Shown here piece by piece: positions 12,241 to 24,905 of a DNA stretch of 64,000 bases. A program made the translations under genes and the position numbers. The stretch's first letter is position 1. Every line of letters starts with the position of its first letter. This DNA is from Ailurus styani (Eukaryota > Chordata > Mammalia > Carnivora > Ailuridae): NCBI GenBank assembly GCA_002007465.1, contig LNAC01000231.1, positions 2,206,843 through 2,270,842 of the forward strand, read 5' to 3'. The notes under the pieces are model-generated. The model was not told the origin of the DNA, searched no databases, and saw nothing but the letters and a program-made list of their open reading frames with translations.

Positions 12241-14230
12241 GTCCAATGCTTTTTTTTTTTTTTTTTTAGCATATACATTTTTAGTTATTTTTTTAGTGGT
12301 TGCCTGGGGATTACAATTAATGTCTTAATTTATAACAATTTGGTCTGGATTAACTAATTTAATTTCAATAGTATGTAAAATCTGGCTTCTTTGTACTTCC
12401 ATTTCCTATCTTATCTTTCTAGCTGTTATTATCATAAAAATTACATGTTTAAACATTATGTGCCCATCAACATAGATTTATGATTATTCTTTATACATTG
12501 TCTTTTAAATTAGATAGGAAAAAATATTTAAACATATAAAAGTACATGTAAAATTTCTTTTATATTTACTTCTATAGTTCCTTTTGCTGTTACTTTTCTT
12601 TTTTGACACAGAATAAAGTTAGTGTCTTATGTCCTTCAGCCTGAAGGATTCCCTTTAAGATTTCTTATGTGGTAGGTTTGATAGCAATAAATTCTCTCAG
12701 TTTTTGTTACCTGTAGATATCTTAATTTCTCCATCATTTTATTACTTCCTTATTTATTTGTTTATTTATTTATTTGAGTATAGTTAATTTACAATGTACA
12801 TTTGTTTCATGTGTACAACAAAGTGATTCCACAATTTTATACATTATGTTCATACATATACTTAATATAGCTACCAGTATCACTGACTATATTCTTTATG
12901 CTGTGCCTTTTATTTCTGTGACTTATTCATTCTGTAACTGCAAGCCTGTATTTCCCACACCCCTTCACCCATTTTACCCCCCCCCCAAAACACACACATT
13001 TCTCCCCTCCGGCAACCATCAATTTGTTCTCTGTACTTACAGGTCTGATTCTGCTTTTTGCTTGTTTGTTTTTTAGATTTCACATATGCACAGTATCATA
13101 TGGTATCTGTCTTTCTTAATCTGATTTATTTCACTTAGCATAATACCCTCTAGGTCCATACATGTTGTTGCAAATGACACAATTTCATATGGCTGCATAA
13201 TATTCATATATATATATTCATATATATATAGCACATCTTCCCTATCCATTCTTCTGTTTATGAACTCTTAGGTTGCTTCCATATCCTATGTAAATAATCC
13301 TATTGTAAATAATGCTGCAATAAACATAGGGGTGCATACATCTTTTTGAATTAGTGTTTTCCTTTGCTTTGGGTAAATAGTAGTAGAATTATTGGATCAT
13401 ATGGTATTTGTTTTTAATTTTTTAAGAAACTTTGATTTTTAAAGGATAAATTTTCTGGATAGAGAATTAACTCACAATTCTTTTATTTCAGTACATTAAA
13501 TATGTCATCCCAGTGATTTCTGGCTTTCATGGTTTCAGAGTAGAAATTGGCTTTTAATCTTATTGAAAAGTGCTTGTACTTGATGAATCTCTTTTCTTTT
13601 GCTGTTTCCAAAATTCCCTGTTTGTCATTGGTTTTCAATAGCTTGATCAGAATGACATGAATCTCCAAGTTTGTCCTACTTGGAACGTGTTGAACTTATT
13701 GAATGTACAGATTAATGTTTTCATCAAATTTTGGAAGCTTTGGTCATTATTTCTTTAAATATTTTTCTTATACCTTTCTCTTTCTTCTCCTTCTGGAACA
13801 CACTTTATTCACATATCGATGTTCTTGATGGTGTCACATACATCTTCGAGACTCTGTTCATTTCTCTTTTCTACTTTTTTATTTTTGCTTCTCAGATAAT
13901 CTCAACTAACTTATCTTTAAATTTGATTTATATTCTCTATTTGGTAAGACTTCATTTTTACACTTTTTAGTTCTTTACACGTAGTTTTCTTTAGTTCTTT
14001 GAACACATTTAAAATAGCTTATTTAAATTCTTTTCTCTAGGAAATCTAATGTCTGGGCTTCCCCTCAGGAACAGTTCTTATTGATTGTTCCCCACCACCC
14101 TCACCCCCAGCCCCCTGGTGGATGGGTCACACTTTATTGTTCCTTTGCCTGTTTCATGATTTCTTTTTGAAAGCTGGATATTTTAAAAAATATAATTTGG
14201 CAACTCTGAAATTTCATTTTCTTCCCTTCT
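12241..14230 (-). repeat. Second old LINE-1 or HAL1, ORF1 side, antisense, interrupted
   Basis: Antisense L1 text lies at about 12260-12750 and resumes at about 13440 with ORF1-like sequence (the reversed frame at 13483-13668 resembles the ORF1 C-terminal region). Another L1 3' end interrupts it at 12751-13437. HAL1 is an alternative to L1M. The right edge is uncertain, and decayed 5' sequence may reach about 14700. Confidence 0.6.
12751..13437 (-). repeat. LINE-1 3' end (L1MA/L1MB-like), antisense, 5'-truncated
   Basis: A (TTTA)-type tail at the left is followed by reversed 3' UTR and the end of ORF2, including the motif region near 13120-13330. The host L1 ORF1 text is continuous across the insertion, which supports a secondary insertion. 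Confidence 0.75.
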
Positions 14231-16180
14231 CAGGGCTTCTTTTATTGCTAGTTGTTGAGTGACTTTTCTAAACTGTATTTATAAAATCTGTATTCTTTGT
14301 CAATATGGGCCATTGAAGTCTCTGCTCAGTTAGCTTAGTGGGTAACTAATGCCTGGACACAGATTTTCTTAAACAGCTGGAACCAGGAGGTCTCCCAGTC
14401 TTTGTTGAGGGGTCAGTGTTCATTTGGGGGCATGCCTTCAACACTCAATCTAGCAGGTAAAAATGCTTACTTGTTTGCTCATGTGGAGCCTCAAAATCAG
14501 CCAGAGTTGAGAGTTTACGACCTTCTCAGGTCTTTCCTGAACATACACACAGTCTGAGGCATGTGCACAGTCCTGCACATGTATGTGGTCTTCTGGATTA
14601 CCAGTAATATACCGAAACTTTTCAATACTCTTAGGGATATCTCATTTCTCAGCTTTTCCTTTTAAACTGTTTTGGTTAGCCTATTTTTCCCCCAATGGTT
14701 ATACATGACTGCAGGCAGCCACAACAATTAAATAATTATCTCTTACTGTTTTTGACAAATATTCCCTAGGAAAAGTCTATTCCTACTGAGTGAGCTCAAA
14801 ATGAGATCAAATAAAGACAGTGTTGCAAGTAGAATCCTCCAGGGAGTCACCAGACATGTCAAAAAATAACAGTTCTCTGAGAATGCACTTTGAAAGAATT
14901 CCAGCTCCTTTCTGCTCCCTCTTCTGACTGCAGCAGTGTTGGTTTTGCCATAATTGCAAGCTATTAGTTTTTAGTATGAAGTTGAAGGGAGTTGGAGGAG
15001 TAGAATACTGCAAGTTAAAATGTCAAAAACTTTGCTAATCTTACCAAGACTTAGCTATTTTTTCTTTAACAAATGCTCCCCAGGTTATAGAAATCCTTTG
15101 GCTAATTTCCAGAGTTCTAAAAAAATTAATTTCGACCATTTATTTTTAACCAGTTTTCTACTGCTTTCATAAAGGAAGAGATAATTTTCAGAGGTCCTTA
15201 CTCTACCATATTTGCTGATATCATCTACCTTACTATGTTAAAGTAAAGTATATTAGCAGAGATCCTTAATTTCTCATTGTAATTTAAAAGTTTTGAGGAA
15301 GGTGATCATAAACTTGGCATGGGTGCCCATATGATTTCTTTGCAAATAAAGATACTCTACTGAAAAAAGATACCCAGACTTTGACTAGTAAGTACAGCTT
15401 TAGAGATGCAGCTCTGGTAGGTAGAAACTCAAGCAACAGTCAAGAAAGGAAAGCTTTGTAGAGATTTGGTGAGGATACTTTTAGGGGACAAAAATGGAAG
15501 TTGATTTTTGCCAAAATGTGAATGGGGAACTAAACTTGCAATATATATCCCTGGTTGCATTTTATGTTATATTTCCATATGTCTCTAATTTGTCACTTCA
15601 AAAACTATTCAATATAATAAAAAAATGAAAAAAAACCACAATTATTTAAGTTCTTTGTGGACATAAACATACTACTGTAGAAGTACAATTTGTTCTTTTA
15701 GAAAATAGCCCTCTTGACTGAGTCTTTTTCTGAGCTAGAAATTGTGCCATTTTTGCCAAGTACAACAAAAATACATTCTGGTATTTGGTAGTAAATTACA
15801 TTATCCCTATAGATTAGTAACTCATGTAATGTTTGGGTTGTAGTGAAGTTCCAAATTTCTGGATTACTTCCTGGAAGGATCCTTATGAAGCAAAATACTA
15901 ACTGCCTTCTCTTTAGACATAATAAATTTCTTGGAAGGAAGTGTTATAATGAAGAAATACATTTTTCTGATAATCAGAGTCCCCATCCCCTCCCACCAAC
16001 AGCAAGTTTACATACATGTCTCTAAACCATGTCCAAGAAAGGTTGTGGTTGCATCTGTAAAACCACTGCTAAAATTACATAGCCACATTGAAGTTTTCTG
16101 TTGGAATAGAGAGAGGAAGAATGTAAGAAATGTGATAGTAAAACTTAGAGATGGAACATTCTCTACTACCCTACACACAC
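14231..16180. other. Intronic sequence, mostly unassigned
   Basis: The first 400-500 bases may be decayed 5' sequence of the preceding L1 or HAL1. The rest shows no repeat I can name and no exon-like frame with splice signals. Short open frames are present but look random. Confidence 0.4.
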
Positions 16181-16271
16181 TCTAATTAGAATCCTGATGA
16201 CTGTTGAACAGTGTTCTAAAAACTTTTACATATAAAGCTGTTCTAAACACTTTCATGCATATGTATATATT

Positions 16272-16309
16272 ATTCATTATATATACATATATATGTATAT
16301 ATAATGAAT
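16272..16309. repeat. Perfect 38-bp AT-rich palindrome
   Basis: The left arm attcattatatatacatat (16272-16290) is the exact reverse complement of 16291-16309, with no spacer. The run can form a hairpin or cruciform. It is embedded in alternating TA sequence. Confidence 0.95.
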
Positions 16310-19200
16310 TCACATTTACATATGAGAAAATAAGGAAAATGCCCAAGACCAAACAGTGGGTAAAATGGTTGCAGTGAATGTATGCTAGCACTGTATAATA
16401 CAATATAAAATATAATGTGAGACTCTACATTCATGTTCATTCATTTGGGATCATTTATGTGGCTGTTCTAGGAGGCTTCAGTTCTTCCACACATGCCCAC
16501 TTCATAAAGTTCCTCCTGAGTGAATGACCTGAGAGTGAGAGAAAGCCCAAGATAGAAATCATAGTCTTTTATAACGTAATCTCAGAAGTTACATACTATC
16601 ATGTCTGGTATATTCTTTTGATTGCCCAGAGAAATGCTGGTACAGTCTAGGAGGGGACTGCACAAGGGTGTGACTACCAGGAGGAATGAATTCCTGAGGG
16701 CTACCTGGCACAGATATTTAAATAAGTAAAAAAACAGAAAAACAAAACAAAAACACAGAGAGGGCAAGAGAGATGTAAAATTACTTTTAATAAAATATTT
16801 TATTAAAATATATAACTAAAATATTACCTTTTTACATGTAATCAATATAAAAATTATTGAGCTACTTTACATTTTCCTCACGCCAAGTCTTTAAATCCAG
16901 ATGTATTTTTCCCCCCATAGTACATCTCAATTCAGGCTATGCTAATTTCAAGTAGTCATGTTTCAAATGCTCAGTACAATGCCTCTATCAGTGGTGCTGT
17001 ATTGGAGAGCACCAGATGTAAAGAGTCTGTGCTCTGCAGCACTTCTTGCTTAATTGTAGAAGAGTGAAATGGTCTTTTTGTCAACCAGCATCAGTGTTAG
17101 GATGAAGATCCACAGATCCCTTGGATATGTGGCATCCTTTCTAATTTTTCTGCTATATTCAGTAAACGTTATAATATTAAAATGATCTAAATTGATTGCT
17201 CTCCTAAAATAACATGAAATAGGGGTTTTTAGATGACTGTTAGGAAATTAATTAAATATAAAATTTCCTTCATAGGTTTAATGGATTTAAAGCATGTTTT
17301 AAAGACAAGCTTCAGGCAGTGCTTCCTACTTAAAAGAATTTCTATCAGATAAAGGGATAAATGAATTTTATCTGTCAGGTGGACGATCCATTCCTAAGCA
17401 GCCATGTAGTTGCCATGCTGAATTGCCACTCTTCCATAAATACAGTCAGTAATGAAACAACCCAAATGAATGTAGCAGGTTAGTTCTCATGGCATAACAG
17501 GCATCATCTTCATGTCTTAGTGTCCCTTGAGCCCCATGTCTCATGGGGGTGATGATAGAGTAGGACCAAGTGGGTGCTAAATGCACAGCAGAGAAACACC
17601 AAATTTAGGAAATCCCAAACATGTGAGGGACTGGTGGCAAACCTGCCAATCTTTGCCCACTAGGAGAACATTATTTTTATTAACCTGGAATGTAAGAAAC
17701 TCTTCTTTAGGGAGAAGGAAGAAGACTTTGCTATCTTAGAATGTCTCTCAGAAGGGAGATAGTCTCCATTATTTTAATCCTGGTCAGTAAACAAAACCTC
17801 CAGCTTCTGAAGCAGGTAGACATGCCATGGAGAATTAGCTCCCAAAATATCTCTATCTCTTCTGAACAGCAAGATTCTTTTAAAATCATTTTAAATGTAA
17901 ATGTGAAAAATACAGAGAAGTACTAAGAATAAGCAGTGGGAAAAGTTGGATTAATAATAGAATTATTTCTTCAAGAAATCAATTAATATTAAAAGACTAA
18001 AATTTATGAAACCTGTTCTTTTATGCCTTATGAAAAATACTTAATATGTTCACTTTTTCAAAATGAATTTCCCCATTGTTTCATTTGGGAAACTGTTTAC
18101 TTAATTGCTAGACAACATATCATACCTTCAGTGGTCATTCATTTTGTGTTTTAGGTACCATTGAAATGATTAAATCTTTCATATTTAGCTATTTTATGTT
18201 TAGCCATCTTATGATTGTAGGTATTTTTTTATTTGACTAAAATATCTGTTTCTAAAAGGACCTGATAGGAAAAGTGTTATGCAGAAAGTATTTAAAATAT
18301 ATTTAATAGCTTTATAGTTGAATAACCTTTTTATCTTCTTTTTCTGTGAAGGACTTTCGTTAAAAGAACCAAGATATAGAGCACAAATTGCTCCTATCTT
18401 TCCATCTGGATGTTATGATGACATATGATTCAGAGAAGCCCTAAATAAGGCTCCTTGCCTTTTGGATACTTTGCTATTCAGGGACTCATGGGGTATTCTT
18501 CCAAATTTTCTGGGTCAACTTCTTTTAAGGCATCTCTTCCCACTGTGCTCACTTAGGCAAAATAAACTGAACTATGTCTTTTATACAAATATTTTCCTAA
18601 ACAAAAAGGGGTATTCTGTGCAAGAAAATTTGAAGTAATCTAAATACACAAGAAATTCAGACTTTTACATTAATTTTCAGTTCCTTTGGAGGGGGGACTA
18701 TATTTCTTCTATTCTTTAGCATGTGATCAAATTATTTCTCTAAGTCCTTGGTCTTTGGATAACTAAAAGGTGTATTATCTGAAAGACAAAGAGACTTTGC
18801 AGTTCTAGGTTAAAATGTTCTTTTCACTCACCTTTCTACATTTTAGCATCAAACCAGCATTTTGTCATAAGATTATTTTAAAATAGGCTTTTCTACAACT
18901 GGCACTGTTTTATAAGTTTTCATAGTATTAGTATCTTATGTATATCTTCTAAAAACCTGTCTCATCACAGTTTGCTCTTCCTGTCCTCCTTTTCTACATT
19001 CATAATTCCTCTAAAGTCTTTATAGTGTTATCTCCATGGTATCACCATAGAGGGACTCTCATGAGAGGAATCAGGTTGTCCTTAAAACATCGTCTACCCA
19101 GGTCTTCAATTCCTTGACTCTCTTAACTGAACGCTGATAAAACACACAACTATATTTATACAAAATTACATACTAATGATTTACCAGGTCTGCCATTGGA
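16310..19200. other. Unique intronic sequence
   Basis: No coding exon or named repeat was found. It includes a perfect 24-bp AT palindrome at 16785-16808. The longest open frames (about 60 codons) lack splice context and resemble no known protein. Confidence 0.45.
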
Positions 19201-19204
19201 ACAA

Positions 19205-19885
19205 AAGCTTTTTTTAAATAGACTTTATTTTGAAGAACAGCTTTAGGTTCATAGCAAAGTTGAGCAGAAGGTACACAGATTTCTCATACACTCACTGCCC
19301 ACAAGTTTACATAGCATCCCTTATTATCAACACCCCATACCAGAGTAGCACACTTGTTAAAATTGAGAAGCCTACCTTGATACATCAGAAACACCCAAAA
19401 TTCACAGTTTACAGTATGGTTCACTCTTGATGTTGTACATTCTATGGGTTTAGACAAATACATAATGACATATATCCATCATTAAAGAAGTATCACAAAT
19501 TATTTTCACTGCCCTCACAACCCTCTGTGCTTCTCCTGTTCATCCTTCCTCTCTTACAACCTCTGACAACCACTGATCTTTTTACAGTTTCCATAGTTTA
19601 CCTTTTCCAAAATGTCATACAATTGGAATCATGGAGTATGTAGCCTTTTAAAGATTGGCTTCTTAAATTTAGTAGTATGCCTTCAAATTTCCCCCAGGTC
19701 TTTTCATGGCTTAATAACCCATTTCTTTTTGGTGCTGAATAATATTGCATTGTCTGGATGTACTATAGTTTATTTATCCATTCACCTACTATAGGACATC
19801 TTGGTTACTTCTAAGTTTTGGCAATTGAATAAAGCTGCTCTAAACATCCATGTGCAAGTTTTTGTATGGACATAAAGAACACAAC
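19205..19885 (-). repeat. Old LINE-1 3' UTR and ORF2 end, antisense
   Basis: A T-rich start and actttattttgaagaacag open a reversed L1M 3' UTR, with a typical run around 19240-19330. Reversed ORF2-end text about the host-gene-like ataatattgcattgtctgg follows near 19740-19860. No duplication was identified. Confidence 0.7.
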
Positions 19886-21625
19886 CTTTCAAAGTTATAA
19901 AATGTATTGATTTTTTTCAATTTTTCAAATACTACATACATCTTGTGTATTTGAAGATTAGAAGATGGAAGAAAATGCAGGGAAGTGAATTAAAGCTCCC
20001 TATAATCTCATCACCAGAGCTATCTAGCATTAATATTTGGTACATTCCCTTCCTTTGTTTTTGAGTACATTGTACACATGCATACATATAGACATATGTT
20101 CTAATGTGATGGAAAATAAGGCTGTTTCAGAGGACTCGCCTATGTGATTAAATATTCTTTAAACATAATTTTATTTTCTATATAATAGTTTTTCATATGC
20201 ATATATCATAATTAATAAATCCATCCCGAACATGTTCACTTCTGCAATTTATGCTATTATGAGCAGCCTTTTAACTGCACTTCTGTACTTCAGATATAAA
20301 AATGTTTTTAAAGATTTTGATGTGTATTGCCAAATCACATTCTGTAAATACTCTGCCAATTTACATTCCACCAGGACCTAATGAAAGAATCAATATAACT
20401 GCTTTTTTGAATCTACTACTTATTTCTTCCCCCTCTGATTTCTAAAAATTAATGACTTTATTGAGCTATAACTTATATAGCATAAATTCAGCTCTTTAAA
20501 CTATATAATTCATTAGTTTTTAGTATCCCTATCTCAGCTTTTTTGTTGGTTTGTTTTTAGCAACATGAGTTTAAAAACCTTTAAACCATGAGTTTAAAAA
20601 CCTAGAAAATGGAAGGCCTGACACAGGGTGGCCTGACACTGTCAGCCTGACACAGGGAAGGCCTGACACTGTCAGCAGTGCAAATGAATTTAGCAGGATG
20701 ACAGAATAAAAAATGCATAGCAAACAAATATATATAAAATATGCACATAAACATATATATAGAAGAATATATAAACACAGTTATAACTTTCCAATTATAA
20801 CCATTTAGAATTTGTAAGGATAATCTATTTAAAATAGCAAGGTAAAAACATAGAACAACTAGGCTTAATATCTTTATAATCTAGTGTAAGAAATATTAGA
20901 AAACTTTAACTTATGATTTACTAATTTACTTAAAAATATTTTAAAAGCTTACTTATTTATTAAAAATAGAAAGATTTTTAGGTGTTTGAATTAGAAAACT
21001 GAATATTTTGTGTGTGTGTGTGTATAAATTGCACATGAATTAATTGTGAAATTAACACAATGGTAAATATAATTCCTGTACTATAGTCACAATTATTATA
21101 ATCATAGTTATTATTATGTTGGCTCTTAGGAAACTAATTCTAAGGTTCATTTGGGAGAATGAACAGTGAAAATATCCAAGAAGATATTTAAAAAGAAAAA
21201 ACAATAAGGGGATATCTATCCTGCCAATATTAAAGCCCATTATGAAGTTATAGTAAATTATACTGAATGTTACTTATAGAAAATCAAAAGTTGAATTAAT
21301 GAATTAATAATAGTGGTAGTAGTTATAGAAGCATCAAAGTAATGCTTTGAATTTGACTCTAGTGACTAAACATAAGCATTTGTTTATAGCTCTGAGATAG
21401 ACTTTAATATAGAGTATTACTTTCTATTTGATGAAGTTGATAATGCACATCTGAGGTTAAGGAAAGACTTTATTAAATTATCATGGTATGGTTATCAATT
21501 TAGAAAACAATAAATGAAATTGGATCACCATCTAATACCACACAGCAAAGGAAAGTTGAAGTAGTCGAAAAAGTTACATTTTAAGTAAAACTGTTTCATT
21601 TGAAACAAGTTTCAGATTATTATAA
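19886..21625. other. Intronic sequence with a small L1 fragment
   Basis: A short antisense L1M 3' UTR scrap is likely at about 20445-20530 (attgagctataactt). A minisatellite lies at 20617-20675. A short (TG)n run begins near 21009. Nothing else is recognised. Confidence 0.45.
20617..20675. repeat. Two-copy 30-bp minisatellite
   Basis: Copy 1 (20617-20645) and copy 2 (20646-20675) are adjacent and near identical. Each starts cctgacacaggg and ends cctgacactgtcag. Just upstream, catgagtttaaaaacct also occurs twice (20564-20580 and 20587-20603), so this spot has duplicated locally more than once. Confidence 0.9.
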
Positions 21626-21849
21626 TGAAACAAGATGGGATGGGGAAGGAGAAAAACCATAAGAGACTCCGAATCTCACAAAACAGAGGGTTACTGAGGG
21701 GTGGGAGGGTAGGGATAGGGTGGATGGGTTATGGACATTGGGGAGGGTTTGTGCTTTGGTGAATGCTGTGAAAGGTGTAAGCCTGATGATTCACAGACCT
21801 GTACCCCTGGGGCAAATAATAATTAAAAAATAAAAATAAAAATAAAATA
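21626..21849 (+). repeat. Carnivore LINE-1 3' end, sense, strongly 5'-truncated
   Basis: About 220 bp of the carnivore L1 3' UTR ends in an A-rich tail of aaaat units. Diverged direct repeats starting cagattat (21613 and 21850) flank it. It matches the last part of the sense L1 copy at 27071-27828. Confidence 0.88.
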
Positions 21850-24699
21850 CAGATTATAAATGTAATGAAAAACCATAAAGAAACTATGTATTTTATTACA
21901 TAAAGTGGAACTTTCTGCATATCAGAAGAGTAAAAACAGTTAAAAAAAAGGTTAACAAACTGACACAATTTCCAAAAGACTAGATAGCACTAAAATATAA
22001 AACAAAAAAATCAATTAAATAGTCTAGTGTAACATTAATTGGGAAACACTAATTGGACAAAGGACAGAAGAAACTCAGATGGCTTATAACCACATATAAA
22101 TTAATTTGGATTCAGTGTAAATTAAAACAATAATGACAACTTTTCCATGTATTTGTTAACTAAGCTTTATAGTTATGATAATAAAATTGAGAAAGATACT
22201 GTCAAATGGTGACTCTCAAACCCAACTGAAGGGTGTATAGAATGTTATAACCTTTTGGAACATAAATTTGATATTCTGTTTTGAGAACCATCTGCTACTC
22301 AATTGGCAAATGTATCTTTTGTCCATGTACAGAGATAGTGATTGATGACAGAGATAAACTTATGTCTTGATCCCTGGTCTCCTGGAACTAGTAGTCTGCC
22401 TGCAGAACGGCCTTTTATTCAGTGGTTCCACATATTAAAATAAACTCTAAGGGAATAATCATCATAGAATTATTTGTAATAGCAAAATAATGGAATCAAT
22501 TTAAATGCCCAATAGTGCAGAAAAAGATAAGTATGATACATTCCTTATGACATATTTTTACAGCCATTGAAAATCAAACTTATGAAAAGTATTTTAAAAC
22601 ATGAGGTTTAATCATGGTTCAATGTTTAATGAAACAAGTGGAATCCAAATGAATGTATATGATATAGTTTCAGTGTTAAAACATTTCTGTCTCTACCTAT
22701 CAAATATGTATGTCAAGATTGAAAAAAAAAATACCAGAATTTTAAGTCTAGATGATCTCCTTGATGTGTTTTAGTGCATTGGTTTATTGATTTCCTTATT
22801 TATAGCATTAGAAAATATTAATGCTCTTTATGTCTTAAAATTCTTCCAAGAGATAAATAAATGAAATGAAATGATCATTAAATGCATACTACAAACATTG
22901 TTCTATAGAAGCTACTCTATGATTTTAATTCTTTTTAATGTTACTCTTCTTGTTATCTTTTAAAAATTTAGAGTGGCTCCTCTGTTTCATGAGACCCAGT
23001 GTGGGGTTCTTACTTCAGCTCTATCTTCCTTATTATGAAAGTAAACCTTCTGGCTTTGGGGGCATTTAGTCTATTATTCTTAGTTTTTGATGGGGTGGTT
23101 CGTTTTCATCTTTTTCTCTCACATTCTGTAGCTCTTTGCAAAAGAAAGAGAAGTTGGGGACTTTTATGTCTAGGCTGCTAGACGGTGATATTTAAATTCC
23201 TCTTGATCGCATATAAACCATATAAAATTCTAATTCATTTATCTTCACTGACTAAAGTGATCAACAATAGCAAGTCCAGTCTCTCTGGTCTTTCCAGCTA
23301 GCTAACTTCTGGGCCTATCTCTGAATAGCCTGAGGCTGTTCCACAGTCATTTCCTGCTCCAGATCTCCCAATACTCTAAGGAAACTCATCTCAGAACTTC
23401 TCAGGAACTCCTGCTGACCAGGTACCAGGTCAGATCTTCTGAATGGGACCCAGCAAGCTGCTCCTCAGAGCAAATCCAGTGGGCTTAGAGGTGGGGTAAC
23501 CATCTGAAGAACCCCATTGTCGGTTTTCAAATTCACGTCATTCAGGTCAGCTTTTTGTTGCCTAGTAATATGGAAGCAAAGGATGTGCCTAGGAAGAAAA
23601 TGTTCTTTTTCATATGCTGGCGAATTAAGAAAAAAAACCAAAGTTCCGTTTTCTTTATTGGGCAAATCAAAATCTATTTAAATCATAAGCTCTGAAATCC
23701 ATTTAAAACTTATGGTTACATCAGGAAGTTATATCTCTTCCTAATTTGAATTTAATGTAAACTGATTTTTAATTGTTTCATATAACCATGAGTAACAGAT
23801 ATTTTTGAACACTGCATGGTAAAAATCAGCAAATATGTCAGACAACGCACAACATTAAAGGAAATACCACAGCATATGTTGACAGTTATAGAAGAATTGC
23901 TGCTGTTTTCACCCTTCACACCAGAATAATTTTTTCAATATTTACCTCCCATGTGTAGAGAGGGAAACATATGGAGCTTTACATAATCATAAGCATAAAC
24001 AGGTGGCTACTTAGGTACATTTAATTTGCAGGCAACAGCAATACTGAAAAACGCAATCAGCGCCACATGGCTCCCCAACTCCTTCCACTAACATTCCATT
24101 AGCAAAATTAAGATCATTAAAATAGAGGGAGGGTATACTCCTCAGTCAGTTGGCTTCAACTACCTTTCAGGGCCCGGAATAAAACACATTTTCAAAAATG
24201 CTTTGGCATTTTGCTATTTCTTTTGTTCAAGGGAACTTCAGTAGCTGTGTATAATGTATACCTTGTGAATAACTACAAGCAGCACAATATTTGCATTTAA
24301 AATGTGCTTATATCTCCCTATAATCTGCTCATTATGGACATAAAATTATGGTGGTTAAATTCCAAGCAATTTATCAAAGCATGGGGTCAGACAAACTCTT
24401 CAGAGCAAAGGCAGTCCACTTTAAGAGGTCACAGAAGGTTGATTTCCATATTTTAACACTCTGACAAAATCTGTAGAAATGATCGTTGCTAGGATTTTTT
24501 TTGCTCATTCTGTGTCAGATGCTACATTGTGGATTCTATATATTTTGTCTCATCTGATTTGATCCAGATTGGAATATTTACTTTGTCCTTTTTGGCCCTG
24601 TAAATACTAATCTCTCTGACCTTCTAACCATCCCACAAAGGATTAGAATTCCAGAGTAAAAGAAAATGAGAAAGAATAACTGTTATTATTTTGCTTTTT
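21850..24699. other. Long repeat-poor intronic block
   Basis: I recognise no transposable element and no exon in about 2.8 kb. This is unusual for a window so rich in repeats. Isolated E-box-like words such as caggtg occur, but they prove nothing alone. Confidence 0.4.
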
Positions 24700-24905
24700 T
24701 GGTGTTTGCTATGTGTATGTGTGAAGTATTGTCTAAGCATGTTACACATATCAACTCATTTAATCATCACATTGACTTTATGAGGTAGATGATATAATTT
24801 TCTCCATTATGCAGAAAAGGAAATTAATTGTGTCCCTGGGGGGTGTAAGTTCTTGAGTTTATACAGTGATGAAAGGACTAAAGCCAGAATTAAACCCAGG
24901 CTGTT
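24700..24905 (+). repeat. MIR element, sense
   Basis: The core reads like MIR: atcaactcatttaatcatca, then tatgaggtagatgat, aggaaattaat and a tail with attaaacccaggctg. It is an ancient tRNA-derived SINE with heavy divergence. Confidence 0.8.
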
